Source: an uncultured Mollicutes bacterium (lineage in GTDB: Bacteria; Bacillota_I; Bacilli_A; Acholeplasmatales; Anaeroplasmataceae). Taken from it: 64,000 nucleotides of DNA. Position numbers and translations under genes: made by a program. Shown in pieces: positions 27,945 to 37,369 of this stretch. How positions within the stretch are numbered: position 1 is the stretch's first letter; the number at the start of each line of letters is the position of its first letter. Under the pieces are notes generated by a model, which saw only the letters and a program-made list of their open reading frames with translations, did not search any database and was not told where the DNA came from. Location: NCBI GenBank assembly GCA_945923475.1, contig CAMELE010000005.1:1-64000 (forward strand), read 5' to 3'.

Positions 27945-29905
27945 AACCTTACAATGTAATTGCTTACAATCTCCTTCCTTAAAATTTCTTTATTTGTAAT
28001 TAAGTAGCTACCATTAATTACAACCGCATATTTCTTATTATCATATTCAAAAACATATAATGCCTTCGCATCTGTTTTATACTTTTCACAGCTACCTAAA
28101 TATAAAGCATTGTTATTAATCTTATATCCATATTTTGTTTTCTTTATATTTAGTTCTTTAAAGCTTAAAATTTCAATTATAACTGCATCTGATGCAGTAG
28201 TCGTGTAAGATGTACCATTGAGCTTTACCATACAATAATTATCTGGCTCTTGAGTTGTCATTACACTCTTTACTATTCGTTCATATGAACGTCTTTCATA
28301 TTCGTTATTTAACACATAATGATATAGACTATTCTGATGACCATTATATAAATCACCATTCTCAATTTCTATAGCCTTGTAATCACTATTTAAAATAACC
28401 TCATACTTATGTTCCTTTTTGCTTTTTAAAATATCAATATAAATTAAATAGTCTAAATTTGGCGTGATTATTGTTCTAGAGACTTCCTCCATATCAGCTT
28501 TTATCGGATAAAGAGTTGTATTTTCCATAGTTACAGCATAAATATCATCTAACGTTACAAATCCATTAACATTCCCATGATAATTATCAATATCAAGCCC
28601 CTGCGAGATACGGTATTTCATATTTTCAATATAGCAATCACTTTTATTCATTACATCAAGTAATTTGCCATCAACTAAAATTGAATTATGATCATACTCC
28701 TCTATATTCCTGTTATATCCATCATCTATCACAAAATAATCATTTCCCTTAGTTAAAATATAAGATAAATTATCCGGATGCTGATGAGCTAAAGCCATAT
28801 GATTCAAGCTCATTTTCGAGGTTTCAAATTGTAAACGTCCTCCCGGATATGAGCACTTTACTGCATATGTTGTGGCATCTGCATCAAAAGAACTTCTAAT
28901 AGCCAGTAAGCCTAAATCCTCAAAATAATGATATTTTGGCATTGTATTAACATTTTTTATTGGTCCTTCATTATAAAATAAGTAACACAACCATAATTCT
29001 GGTAAAATACCAGGTTTTATTTTAGAACGATACTGTTCTTCAAATAAATAATTATCAAAAATATAATTTGCATACCATCTTGCATAAGGATCATCATAAA
29101 TATCAGAAATCATATAATACAAAAATACAGGATGAGAACTATATTTATCATGACAATCACCAAAATTTAATTGTCTATACATTTTTGAATCACTCAAATA
29201 TAGCCTAAAATAAAATGTATTTCTAAAATACGGAACAATATCAAAATAATTAATATTCAACTGCTCCTTGATCAAATATGCACTTATAAATAACCAAATT
29301 CCACCATAACGCCAATAGCTTACGCCTTCATAATTTGAACCATCAGCTGGTAAATGGCGATAAATATAATCAAAATTCTTAAGTGCATCTTCTTGCCACT
29401 TTTTGCTTTCAACAGTATCAACTACAAAACTAGCCATTAATAAGCTGGTATGATTAATCCAATTATGATTTTGCCAATAGTTAGTACTCCACCCACTACC
29501 GACGGTCTTAACTTTATATTCATACATTATCCTTGCTTGTAGCTGTATTTTATTTAAATACTTTTTCTTTAAGTTCTCGTCCAAGTATTCACCTAGCCAA
29601 TTAATTGCCAGACTCATACCAAATAAGATAAATGAGGCTGATAAATCAACATTAACCAAATGATTTGCACCCCATACTTCGTAGCCCGTAACACAATCTA
29701 AAAACCTAATGCATTCATTTAAGTACTTAGAATCCTTAGTAATTAAATAGCTCAATGCTAAATTGCATATTGCCATCCCCATATATGTTGTAGAGCCATT
29801 TGGATGTATTTTGGGAGTTGGCATTTCAAAATATGAATCAGCCTGATTTAAAAGCTGGTATAATACTTTATTGTCGCGAATTTTAGGATTAAATATTTTG
29901 TTCAT
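27941..29905 (-). CDS. Heparinase II/III-like lyase
   Basis: This is a second toroid/beta-sandwich lyase of 654 residues, distant from its neighbour. Conserved-type blocks are NHNWINHTSLLM (about 144), DGSNYEGVSYWRYGG (about 187), LAHQHPDNLSYIL (about 369) and an EYDHNSILVDGK block (about 403), which together match the heparinase II/III layout. There is no signal peptide or membrane segment. Two related lyases in tandem suggest stepwise cleavage of a mixed-linkage polymer. The start overlaps the small membrane protein gene by 17 bases. Confidence 0.7.
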   Translation of the reverse strand: MNKIFNPKIRDNKVLYQLLNQADSYFEMPTPKIHPNGSTTYMGMAICNLALSYLITKDSKYLNECIRFLDCVTGYEVWGANHLVNVDLSASFILFGMSLAINWLGEYLDENLKKKYLNKIQLQARIMYEYKVKTVGSGWSTNYWQNHNWINHTSLLMASFVVDTVESKKWQEDALKNFDYIYRHLPADGSNYEGVSYWRYGGIWLFISAYLIKEQLNINYFDIVPYFRNTFYFRLYLSDSKMYRQLNFGDCHDKYSSHPVFLYYMISDIYDDPYARWYANYIFDNYLFEEQYRSKIKPGILPELWLCYLFYNEGPIKNVNTMPKYHYFEDLGLLAIRSSFDADATTYAVKCSYPGGRLQFETSKMSLNHMALAHQHPDNLSYILTKGNDYFVIDDGYNRNIEEYDHNSILVDGKLLDVMNKSDCYIENMKYRISQGLDIDNYHGNVNGFVTLDDIYAVTMENTTLYPIKADMEEVSRTIITPNLDYLIYIDILKSKKEHKYEVILNSDYKAIEIENGDLYNGHQNSLYHYVLNNEYERRSYERIVKSVMTTQEPDNYCMVKLNGTSYTTTASDAVIIEILSFKELNIKKTKYGYKINNNALYLGSCEKYKTDAKALYVFEYDNKKYAVVINGSYLITNKEILRKEIVSNYIVRL

Positions 29906-30428
29906 TTTCCCTATCCTTGCCTTTTTTAAAAATCTTTGAAGCTAATATTACTAGCAAATCCCAAATATGACCAAGTAATTGATAAACAATTGTAAAGAAA
30001 ATTCCAAAGCAAATTGGCTCAAGTGCAAATCCAATATGATCATCTGGATAATTACCAATTAAATTAATTAAAACATTAATTCCTTGATATATCCACGATA
30101 CAATATAAACTGCAATCATACTCTTCAAAATTTCTGAAAGCATATACCATACACCCTCAATTATCGAACGCTCACTCATTTTTTTATTAGCTATCTTACC
30201 TCTACGTTCGATATCAAATACACTTGATATGATGGAATTAAATAACAATAAATTAGCTACTCCTATTCCGAGCCCTAATCCAAATACTAATTCAAAAGTT
30301 GATCCTTGATTACCAAATTGTAATCCCATAGCAATGAAGAAACAAACCGCTGCACTAAACCACCAACGGAAAAGCAATATTTTATAAGAATCCTTCATAT
30401 TCCTTATTTTTTCCAGGATTTTCTTCAT
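29889..30428 (-). CDS. Small multi-pass membrane protein in the uronate operon
   Basis: I do not recognise this 179-residue protein. It has four to five hydrophobic segments, a basic N terminus (MKKILEKIRNMKDSYK) and a basic tail. It is placed between a coiled-coil membrane protein gene and a lyase gene, overlapping the latter by 17 bases, so it belongs to the operon. A similar small membrane protein lies at 33782-34339 next to another coiled-coil protein. This suggests two copies of a two-gene module. Confidence 0.6.
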   Translation of the reverse strand: MKKILEKIRNMKDSYKILLFRWWFSAAVCFFIAMGLQFGNQGSTFELVFGLGLGIGVANLLLFNSIISSVFDIERRGKIANKKMSERSIIEGVWYMLSEILKSMIAVYIVSWIYQGINVLINLIGNYPDDHIGFALEPICFGIFFTIVYQLLGHIWDLLVILASKIFKKGKDRENEQNI

Positions 30429-30446
30429 TATATCAACTCCAAAACT

Positions 30447-31508
30447 TTATTTTTTTGCTGCTTTAATCTCACGTATTCTAGCAATAATTATTAAGGCTAA
30501 AGCAAAAATGTATCCTGCAATTACAACAAAGCTTGTAATAACACCTGTATATATTAGATCAATTTTAACTCCAGATTGAATACCAGTTAAGCATAGGACA
30601 CTCATTCCTAAGCCACAGGCTATCGTAAGAAGCAGCATTGCTGATGTAAAATAAAACTTCTTAGAATATGCTTGATGCATTCTTGTGACATTAAATATTG
30701 ATACAATACCTAACAATACAAATGCAAACATTAAAGGTGCTGTTATGCTATTTGTAACCTGCTTAATAGCTCTAATATAATTCAAGGAAAGAGCCAAACT
30801 AATACATGCAAATATAATAACAATATCTCTTCCTAAAAGTAAAATATCCTTTTTAAATCGATTAATTAGCCATTCTCTGAATATATATAAATACTTCCAG
30901 AATGTTTTTTCTTTTCTTAATAAAGCCTTATCTTCAACCTTATCAACTAATCGTTTATATGATTCATTGAATTCTCTTTTTATATCAAGATAATCAAGCT
31001 TAAGTAAATTATACTTTTGCTCATCCAAGACAGCTTCTTTTTTTAAGTACTGAACTAAATGTGCCTCTTTAGTTCGCTCTATTTGCTTAAGATTATGTTT
31101 GCTATTTTTCTTTTTACGCGATAGCATAAGAACATTCTCATAGCTAAAATCATTATTTGATCCAATATAGCCAATATTAAATAGTCCTGCATATTCATCA
31201 GATGATTTGTCAAGAGCTGCTAATGTTTCGTTATGGCATTTTAAATATTCTTTTTCTTTGACATTATACTCTTTTTTAGAATTATTCAATCTTGTCTTAG
31301 TATCATTTATTTTTAATAAATATTGTGATTTTACCTCACGTATTTTATTTCCTACTTGTTGCGTTTTTTCGCTTTCCTTGATGGTTAAGATTTTATACTT
31401 TAAATCGTATTTTAGGCTTATTAATTCTTTTTTTAGTGAAATTAATTCTTGTCTTTCCTTCTCAAGCTCACTACGCAGTGCTTTAATTTCATCTATTGTT
31501 TTTACCAT
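30447..31508 (-). CDS. Coiled-coil membrane protein, unknown function
   Basis: This 353-residue protein has a charged helical N-terminal part, heptad-like from residue 5 to about 115 and again to about 200 (rich in Lys, Glu and Leu), followed by four membrane helices from about 225 to 345. The N terminus would be cytoplasmic. The start overlaps the stop of the ATPase gene by one base. The layout equals that of the 32629-33792 protein, which lies on the other side of the ATPase. I do not recognise the family. An accessory role in the transporter is inference only. Confidence 0.6.
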   Translation of the reverse strand: MVKTIDEIKALRSELEKERQELISLKKELISLKYDLKYKILTIKESEKTQQVGNKIREVKSQYLLKINDTKTRLNNSKKEYNVKEKEYLKCHNETLAALDKSSDEYAGLFNIGYIGSNNDFSYENVLMLSRKKKNSKHNLKQIERTKEAHLVQYLKKEAVLDEQKYNLLKLDYLDIKREFNESYKRLVDKVEDKALLRKEKTFWKYLYIFREWLINRFKKDILLLGRDIVIIFACISLALSLNYIRAIKQVTNSITAPLMFAFVLLGIVSIFNVTRMHQAYSKKFYFTSAMLLLTIACGLGMSVLCLTGIQSGVKIDLIYTGVITSFVVIAGYIFALALIIIARIREIKAAKK

Positions 31509-32617
31509 TATAAATCACCATCAACTCTCTTTGTCGTATCGACATCAAAGAAATGAACCATTTCTTCCATAATTGCAAATTTTAACTTATCATCTGGGAC
31601 ATCATCTCTAACATCAATCTTTGAGATAAAGCTTACTCCATTTGCATCTAGTTCAACGCTGTATTCTTTTCCTAAAAATTCGTAATGAATAATTGGTAAC
31701 TCGCAAACACTATCCTTATTTTGCAAAAGAATAATATTTTCTCTTGAAGTATTTTCAGGCCTTACACCTAAAATGATTTCCTTCCCTTCAACATCTTTGT
31801 AATATTTTTTTAGATCCTCCATCTTGTTTGGACGAATTTTAACTTTTATTGCATCTGAAACAAACATATCACCTTGAATTTTTCCCTTAACGAAATTCAT
31901 TGCAGGTGAACCAATAAATTGACCAACGAATACATTAGCAGGATTATGATATACCTCATAAGGAGTTCCTACTTGATAAATATATCCATCCTTCATAACT
32001 ACAATTCTATCCGCCATTGTCATAGCCTCTATTTGGTCATGAGTAACGTATACCGTTGTAACCTTCAATTTTTTTTGTAATGCAACAATTTCACTTCTAG
32101 TTTTTGCTCTAAGCTTAGCATCTAGATTAGAAAGAGGCTCATCCATCAAAAAGACCTTTGGCTGTCTTACTACAGCTCTTCCTAATGATACTCTTTGCCT
32201 TTGACCTCCAGATAATTGAGCGGGTAATCTTGTTAAATAACTCTCCAAATCAAGCATATCTGCCGTTTTTTCAACATTTTCATAGATTGTTGTTTTGTTT
32301 TTATGCTTAAGCTTCAAGCTAATTCCTAGATTATCATATACAGACATATTTCCATATAATGCGTAATTTTGAAAGCACATCGCCATATCACGATCTCCGG
32401 GAGCATATTTATTTATTTTTACTCCATCTAGTAATAATTCGCCTGTAGTAATTTCTTCAAGTCCAGCGATCATACGTAGCGTTGTTGATTTACCACAACC
32501 AGAAGGTCCTACTAAAACAATAAACTCACCATCTTTAATATCTAGATTAAAATCGAAAACTGCTTGAGTTCCATTTGGATATATTTTATTTATTCCATTT
32601 AAAGTTAACTGAGCCAC
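31508..32617 (-). CDS. Sugar ABC transporter ATPase, MsmK/UgpC type
   Basis: This is the ATPase of a CUT1-type carbohydrate importer. Walker A is GPSGCGKST (about 37-45), the signature LSGGQRQR, Walker B VFLMDEPLSNLD and the switch His in VTHDQ. A C-terminal OB-type domain (residues 240-369) is the usual regulatory part. LplB/YtcP importers usually depend on a distant shared ATPase. A dedicated one inside the operon is less common. It is flanked by two unrecognised coiled-coil membrane proteins. Confidence 0.92.
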   Translation of the reverse strand: MAQLTLNGINKIYPNGTQAVFDFNLDIKDGEFIVLVGPSGCGKSTTLRMIAGLEEITTGELLLDGVKINKYAPGDRDMAMCFQNYALYGNMSVYDNLGISLKLKHKNKTTIYENVEKTADMLDLESYLTRLPAQLSGGQRQRVSLGRAVVRQPKVFLMDEPLSNLDAKLRAKTRSEIVALQKKLKVTTVYVTHDQIEAMTMADRIVVMKDGYIYQVGTPYEVYHNPANVFVGQFIGSPAMNFVKGKIQGDMFVSDAIKVKIRPNKMEDLKKYYKDVEGKEIILGVRPENTSRENIILLQNKDSVCELPIIHYEFLGKEYSVELDANGVSFISKIDVRDDVPDDKLKFAIMEEMVHFFDVDTTKRVDGDL

Positions 32618-32628
32618 AGTACTCCCTC

Positions 32629-33792
32629 CTAACTCATGAATTTTTCTCGAAGACTAATTCTTTTTATTGAAATAATTGACGAAATTAAAATTAATCCTAG
32701 CATTATCGCAGAAATAACTATTAATACCGTTCTTAAGCTGCTATAGGATATCGCTTGGGTGATTACTTCACCAGCTTCGTCTAAAACTTCATCATAATCA
32801 TGTGCAATTAAAGGAATTATTGCAAAAATTCTAACAATTAGATATCCTGAAAAGCCAAAATTTACATAAGTCCATTTTTTATTATGAACCTTTACCTTCA
32901 TTGCCGATAAGAATAATATTAATGTGATTACAAGATTAATAATTAATACTGGGAATTCCAAATAATTGATTTTCATATCATTTAAAAAAACTATTATGTA
33001 TACAATCTGTAACACAATAACCAATAGCATCAACCAATAAGATACTGTACTATACTGATATTTTAATGATTTTCCATATTTCTCAACATATTTGTTTAAA
33101 AGAGCTTCCCTTTCAGATGAATAATTTTGATTGTTTTTATCCAAAGAAAGGATTTGCTTTTTCTCATCTGCCATATTGTTAAAATGATACTTCTTTACAA
33201 GTTCGTGCTTCAAAATTCTATTTTGCCAACTAAAATTCTTATTTAATTCTTTAATCTTGTTTTGGATTTCCTTCTTGTTAGCTACTAATTTGTTGATTCC
33301 ATCGTAATCAATATTTTTTTGAGCCTCTTTGCTTTTCTTTAAAATGTCATTTTTCTTATTAATTAAATATTTAACTGATTCCAAATCATTCACTGCTTTT
33401 TTAGCTTTGATTTGATTTAAAACCTCTTCCAGTTCATCTGAAAGATAATGTTTTTTTATCCAATATTCTTTCTTTAGAGCTTTAATTTCCTTAGAAATTT
33501 GCTTACGCTTTTGATTAATCACATATTCTGGAAATTCAGTACTTTTCTTTAAGGCTTTTCTTGTAGACTTTTTTTGATTAATGTTCATTTTAACATTCAA
33601 AAGCTCTTGTTTTTTATCTACAGATAAATTTGCCTTTTTTCTAGATATCTCTTCGTTGATTCTCTTTATTTCTAATTTAAGATCAATAACGTTGCTCTTA
33701 TTAGTTAGCAATTCGTTTAATGTTTGATCATATGTATATAGCTTAACCTTTTCTAAAAAATCTTTTCTTGTTTCCATACGCCTATTCCTCAT
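32629..33792 (-). CDS. Coiled-coil membrane protein, unknown function
   Basis: This 387-residue protein has a long, Lys/Glu-rich N-terminal coiled-coil region (about 25-235) and four to five membrane helices in the C-terminal 140 residues. It has no recognised domain. It overlaps the end of the 33782-34339 gene by 11 bases and lies 11 bases before the ATPase gene, so it is part of the transporter operon. Its layout repeats in the 30447-31508 protein. Sequence similarity between the two is low by eye. Confidence 0.6.
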   Translation of the reverse strand: MRNRRMETRKDFLEKVKLYTYDQTLNELLTNKSNVIDLKLEIKRINEEISRKKANLSVDKKQELLNVKMNINQKKSTRKALKKSTEFPEYVINQKRKQISKEIKALKKEYWIKKHYLSDELEEVLNQIKAKKAVNDLESVKYLINKKNDILKKSKEAQKNIDYDGINKLVANKKEIQNKIKELNKNFSWQNRILKHELVKKYHFNNMADEKKQILSLDKNNQNYSSEREALLNKYVEKYGKSLKYQYSTVSYWLMLLVIVLQIVYIIVFLNDMKINYLEFPVLIINLVITLILFLSAMKVKVHNKKWTYVNFGFSGYLIVRIFAIIPLIAHDYDEVLDEAGEVITQAISYSSLRTVLIVISAIMLGLILISSIISIKRISLREKFMS

Positions 33793-34339
33793 CTACCAAT
33801 TCATTATGAACTTCAATTTGACTTTTAATACTTAAAACGCAATTAGTTATAATAACTGCAATATATATAATCATCATCACTAATACGATAATTGATAGTA
33901 CCATTCCAAAATCAAAAGCAAATGTTGATGGATTATATACATTATATGTTTCTGCTTCAACATTACTAAAATCAAAGGAATTGTATTGTTTTTTTATTCC
34001 TGGAAGCTTAACGATAGAATATATACAGCTTATTATTGTAGGAATTGTTATAACTGTACCTAAGCTTGCTTGCCAAATTTTTGGAATTTGCTTATTTATC
34101 TTACAAATAAATAGGCAAATAATTGTAATAATAGATACAATTGCTAAATTAAATACTACGTTATTATACGGAATTAATGTATTATGATGAAAATCATAAA
34201 GAACCTTATTTTCACGATATGCTAAATATTGAAAATCACTATATGAAGTCATAAAGCCAAGCGAATAAATCAATATAAGTATCATTGAAATAATGTATAC
34301 TACAAACATAATTTTTTGTATAGAAAGTAATTTTTTCAT
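33782..34339 (-). CDS. Small multi-pass membrane protein in the transporter operon
   Basis: This is an unrecognised 185-residue protein with four predicted helices: two near residues 10-32 and 60-82, one near 92-112, and one near 140-170. An AGGAGG site precedes ATG 34339. It follows the binding-protein gene after a long mRNA hairpin and overlaps the next coiled-coil protein gene, so the pair is probably made together. Confidence 0.55.
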   Translation of the reverse strand: MKKLLSIQKIMFVVYIISMILILIYSLGFMTSYSDFQYLAYRENKVLYDFHHNTLIPYNNVVFNLAIVSIITIICLFICKINKQIPKIWQASLGTVITIPTIISCIYSIVKLPGIKKQYNSFDFSNVEAETYNVYNPSTFAFDFGMVLSIIVLVMMIIYIAVIITNCVLSIKSQIEVHNELVDEE

Positions 34340-34358
34340 ATTAAATCCTCCTCATTTA

Positions 34359-34421
34359 TCTCTTACTAAAAGACTTTAAGAGACCTTAAAATCCTTTAGT
34401 AAGAGAAGAGGCATAGCCTCT
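34359..34421 (-). other. Large mRNA hairpins after the binding-protein gene
   Basis: After the binding-protein stop, the minus strand has AGAGGCTATGCCTCT (34407-34421), then a 12-bp stem (TCTCTTACTAAA / TTTAGTAAGAGA, 34359-34406) that encloses a smaller stem. No T-run follows. The next ribosome binding site begins a few bases later. Such structures often protect the abundant binding-protein mRNA from 3' decay. Confidence 0.65.
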
Positions 34422-34427
34422 AACTCT

Positions 34428-36422
34428 TTATTTTTTTTGCATTGCAGCATATGCGTCTTGATATACCTTTTGATATGCATCAAGTCCAGCGTCTTTAAAA
34501 TACTTTAAATATTCATTATAATTCTGTGGTGCAGTTACCTTGTTAGGATCAAGACCACGAATAATATTGAACATTACTTCATTAAATCCTGTATCTGTTG
34601 CTATACCTAATTGAGATACCTGAGCATTTTGATTACGATTAAGTGAGAATGATGCTGGTGCTAAACGATAATAATTTGGATTAGAACCAGCTACTGTAGA
34701 TCCTGTACCAGCATATGTTGGACATCCAACATGCTCATCAGTATAAAGCTTTGTTGCAGCTAAGCCACGCTCAGAAGTATATTGATATTCAAATCCAATT
34801 TCCTTTTGATATCCTATTGGCATTTGACAACCAATTACCTGACGTAAGAAGTTAGAATAATCACCCTTATTGAAGATTGCAGATTGCTCTTTAATAAAGT
34901 TTGTATATGCAGGATATACCTTTCCATCTGGTCCGGTAAATGTTTTTGAAGTATCAATCATATCAGGAAGACCATAATTTGTTAATTGATGTCCTTCGTT
35001 TGTAAAGAAGTAATCAAATAGCTTATAAGCTAATGCTTTTTCACCAGAAGACGCTTGATTAGAAATAGACCATCCATCTGGTTTAATAACACGGCTATTA
35101 TCAACATATTGTTGCCATACACCATTTACATTAGCAACAGGAGGTAAAATTGCTACAACATCACTATTTAATTTATCAGCTGTTGTTGATGCAGTGAAAT
35201 CATAGCACATAAATCCAAATTGCTTTTGCTCAGCTACTGAATCTGAACCATAAAGCTTTGCTCTAATATCTGATTTTGAATTTCCATCTGATAATGAATC
35301 ACCATAGATTAATCCTTCCTTGTTCCATGCTTGGAATTGAAGTAACGTGTTATACACTTCTTGCTTAGAATATGTATATTCAACTTGACCTTGGCTATTC
35401 AAAATGAAACGGCTAGTATATGCATCTGAGCCATGTACCTTAACTCCATCATAATAAGTTCCAAGTCTTAAAATTTCCTCACGATATGCACCTTGACGAG
35501 TAAACCACGCATAAGTTTCTCCATCAGTTTTTCCTGTTAAATATACAGGGTTTGCTTCAACGCAACGGAATAATGCAACTAATTCGTCAATATCATATGC
35601 AGCATCATTTCCAAGATATAATGAGCTTGGATTAGAGTAATCATAATTTCTCTTAATATACTCTCTTAAAGCTTCGGCATATGTCTTACCGTTTTTAACA
35701 GCTAAATTATTCTGAATTTCAATAATGTTTTCAGATGTCTTTTTTGTAGGACGACCAGCAATTTCAAGTGCACGTGGATGAGATTGTGTGTAGAATGGTT
35801 GAACTGCTGTATCACCTACAGCTACAGTGTCAAGTGTAGCATTAGCATCATCTAATAGTTTTGTTACCCAAGTTTTTCTAACATGGAATAAACGAGCATA
35901 GTTTCCAATCTCAGCTACATATGGTAAATGATAAATATGACCATCATATGCAGTAATTGCAGATTTAATATTTGGATTTGCATCTAAATACTTCTTTAAG
36001 TTAGGCATATCATCCAAATGCTCATCAATTTTATCAAATAAGCCTTCTGCTCCTTTTGCCATTAATTGGTCAGCTAATGAGTTTCCACCAAAAACAACTG
36101 CATCCTTAAACTGATTAGCAGCATTAACAGTCATCATTTCTGATGCTTTTTGATTTTGAACTGTTACATCAGTAATATCAATATTTAATTGCTTTTCAAC
36201 GTATTGCCACATTGGCTTTAAATCACCACTTGATACAACAGTTCCATCTGGCATTGTAATAGGGCTTGACATACCATATGTCAAGGTTTTCTTTGCATCT
36301 CCATATGCAAGATTCATCTTTAATTCTTTAGCCTCTGAAGGACCGCTACTATTATTACAAGATGCAAGAGCAAGTCCGGCTACAGCTGCAACTCCTAAAG
36401 TTGCTAATAATTTCTTTTTCAT
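34428..36422 (-). CDS. Oligosaccharide ABC transporter binding lipoprotein
   Basis: This is an extracellular solute-binding protein anchored by lipid. The signal peptide ends in the lipobox LALASC with Cys22. At 664 residues it is larger than most CUT1 binding proteins and fits the LplA/YtcQ-type proteins that accompany LplB/YtcP permeases and bind large or acidic oligosaccharides. It is transcribed directly after the two permease genes, and AAGGAG precedes the start. The ligand is inferred to be an unsaturated or acidic uronic-acid oligosaccharide. Confidence 0.88.
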   Translation of the reverse strand: MKKKLLATLGVAAVAGLALASCNNSSGPSEAKELKMNLAYGDAKKTLTYGMSSPITMPDGTVVSSGDLKPMWQYVEKQLNIDITDVTVQNQKASEMMTVNAANQFKDAVVFGGNSLADQLMAKGAEGLFDKIDEHLDDMPNLKKYLDANPNIKSAITAYDGHIYHLPYVAEIGNYARLFHVRKTWVTKLLDDANATLDTVAVGDTAVQPFYTQSHPRALEIAGRPTKKTSENIIEIQNNLAVKNGKTYAEALREYIKRNYDYSNPSSLYLGNDAAYDIDELVALFRCVEANPVYLTGKTDGETYAWFTRQGAYREEILRLGTYYDGVKVHGSDAYTSRFILNSQGQVEYTYSKQEVYNTLLQFQAWNKEGLIYGDSLSDGNSKSDIRAKLYGSDSVAEQKQFGFMCYDFTASTTADKLNSDVVAILPPVANVNGVWQQYVDNSRVIKPDGWSISNQASSGEKALAYKLFDYFFTNEGHQLTNYGLPDMIDTSKTFTGPDGKVYPAYTNFIKEQSAIFNKGDYSNFLRQVIGCQMPIGYQKEIGFEYQYTSERGLAATKLYTDEHVGCPTYAGTGSTVAGSNPNYYRLAPASFSLNRNQNAQVSQLGIATDTGFNEVMFNIIRGLDPNKVTAPQNYNEYLKYFKDAGLDAYQKVYQDAYAAMQKK

Positions 36423-36496
36423 TATTTCTTTAACTCCTTTTCTTATTTTTTCTTTTTTTACTTTCGTTTTAAATTATTTCCTTCTCTACTTTATCT

Positions 36497-37360
36497 CTAT
36501 CCTTTAACACCACCTAAGTTAACTCCCTTAGCAAAGTACTTTTGAATATAAGGGTAAATAATTAGTACTGGTATTATTGAGCAAATAATAATCGCATATA
36601 TTAAGCTATCAACAGCATAAGGTAAGCTTGTCTGACCTGTATCAACTAATGCTTGGAAATGCTCTATTTGACTTCTTAAATAAACCTGTAATGGTAATTC
36701 TTCACCATTATTTACTAAGAGGTTTGCCCAATAATATCCATTCCATCTACTGATTGCATAGAACAATGTTACTGTAGCTACAGTTGCAGATGACATTGGA
36801 ACATATACTTTACTAAATACTTGAAATTCATTTGCTCCATCTACAATCGCAGCCTCTTCTATTTCAGTTGGAATAGTTTCAAATTGATTTCTTAACAAAA
36901 TTACATTATATGCTTGAACTCCGAATGCTATGATCATTCCCCATCTATTATCAACATGTAACGCTTTATAGTTTAAATATAACGGAATCATTCCCGCACT
37001 GAACCACATAGTAAATACAAGAAGGAAATTCCACTTTCTTCTACCTACAAGTTTTACTTTTGATAATGCATATGCACCAGTTAAAGATATGAACAAGCTC
37101 CATGCTGTACCAAATACAGTGTAAAATAATGTATTTGTATATGAAATCCAGAAGTCCTTATCAAAAACAATATATTCATATGCAGCAAATGTAATATCCT
37201 TTGGTAGTAAAACAATTTGTCCTGTTTCATAAGCACTTCTTCCAGAGATTGAAACACTTAAAGCATATACAATTGGGTATAAAGCCATAAGAGCAAAAAT
37301 ACCAACTAAAGTATACGCAAGTACTTTAAATACAATTTCACTTTTTGATAAACGTCCCAT
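36497..37360 (-). CDS. Oligosaccharide ABC transporter permease, LplC/YtcP type
   Basis: This is an inner-membrane permease with six predicted helices. The EAA loop that docks on the ATPase is EEAAIVDGANEFQVFSKVYVP (about residues 165-185). I set the start at ATG 37360 (MGRLSKSEIVF) because AGGTGA lies just upstream. A GTG at 37369 overlaps that site. The C-terminal YIQKYFAKGVNLGGVKG is characteristic of this permease group. Confidence 0.9.
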   Translation of the reverse strand: MGRLSKSEIVFKVLAYTLVGIFALMALYPIVYALSVSISGRSAYETGQIVLLPKDITFAAYEYIVFDKDFWISYTNTLFYTVFGTAWSLFISLTGAYALSKVKLVGRRKWNFLLVFTMWFSAGMIPLYLNYKALHVDNRWGMIIAFGVQAYNVILLRNQFETIPTEIEEAAIVDGANEFQVFSKVYVPMSSATVATVTLFYAISRWNGYYWANLLVNNGEELPLQVYLRSQIEHFQALVDTGQTSLPYAVDSLIYAIIICSIIPVLIIYPYIQKYFAKGVNLGGVKG

Positions 37361-37369
37361 TTGTATCAC

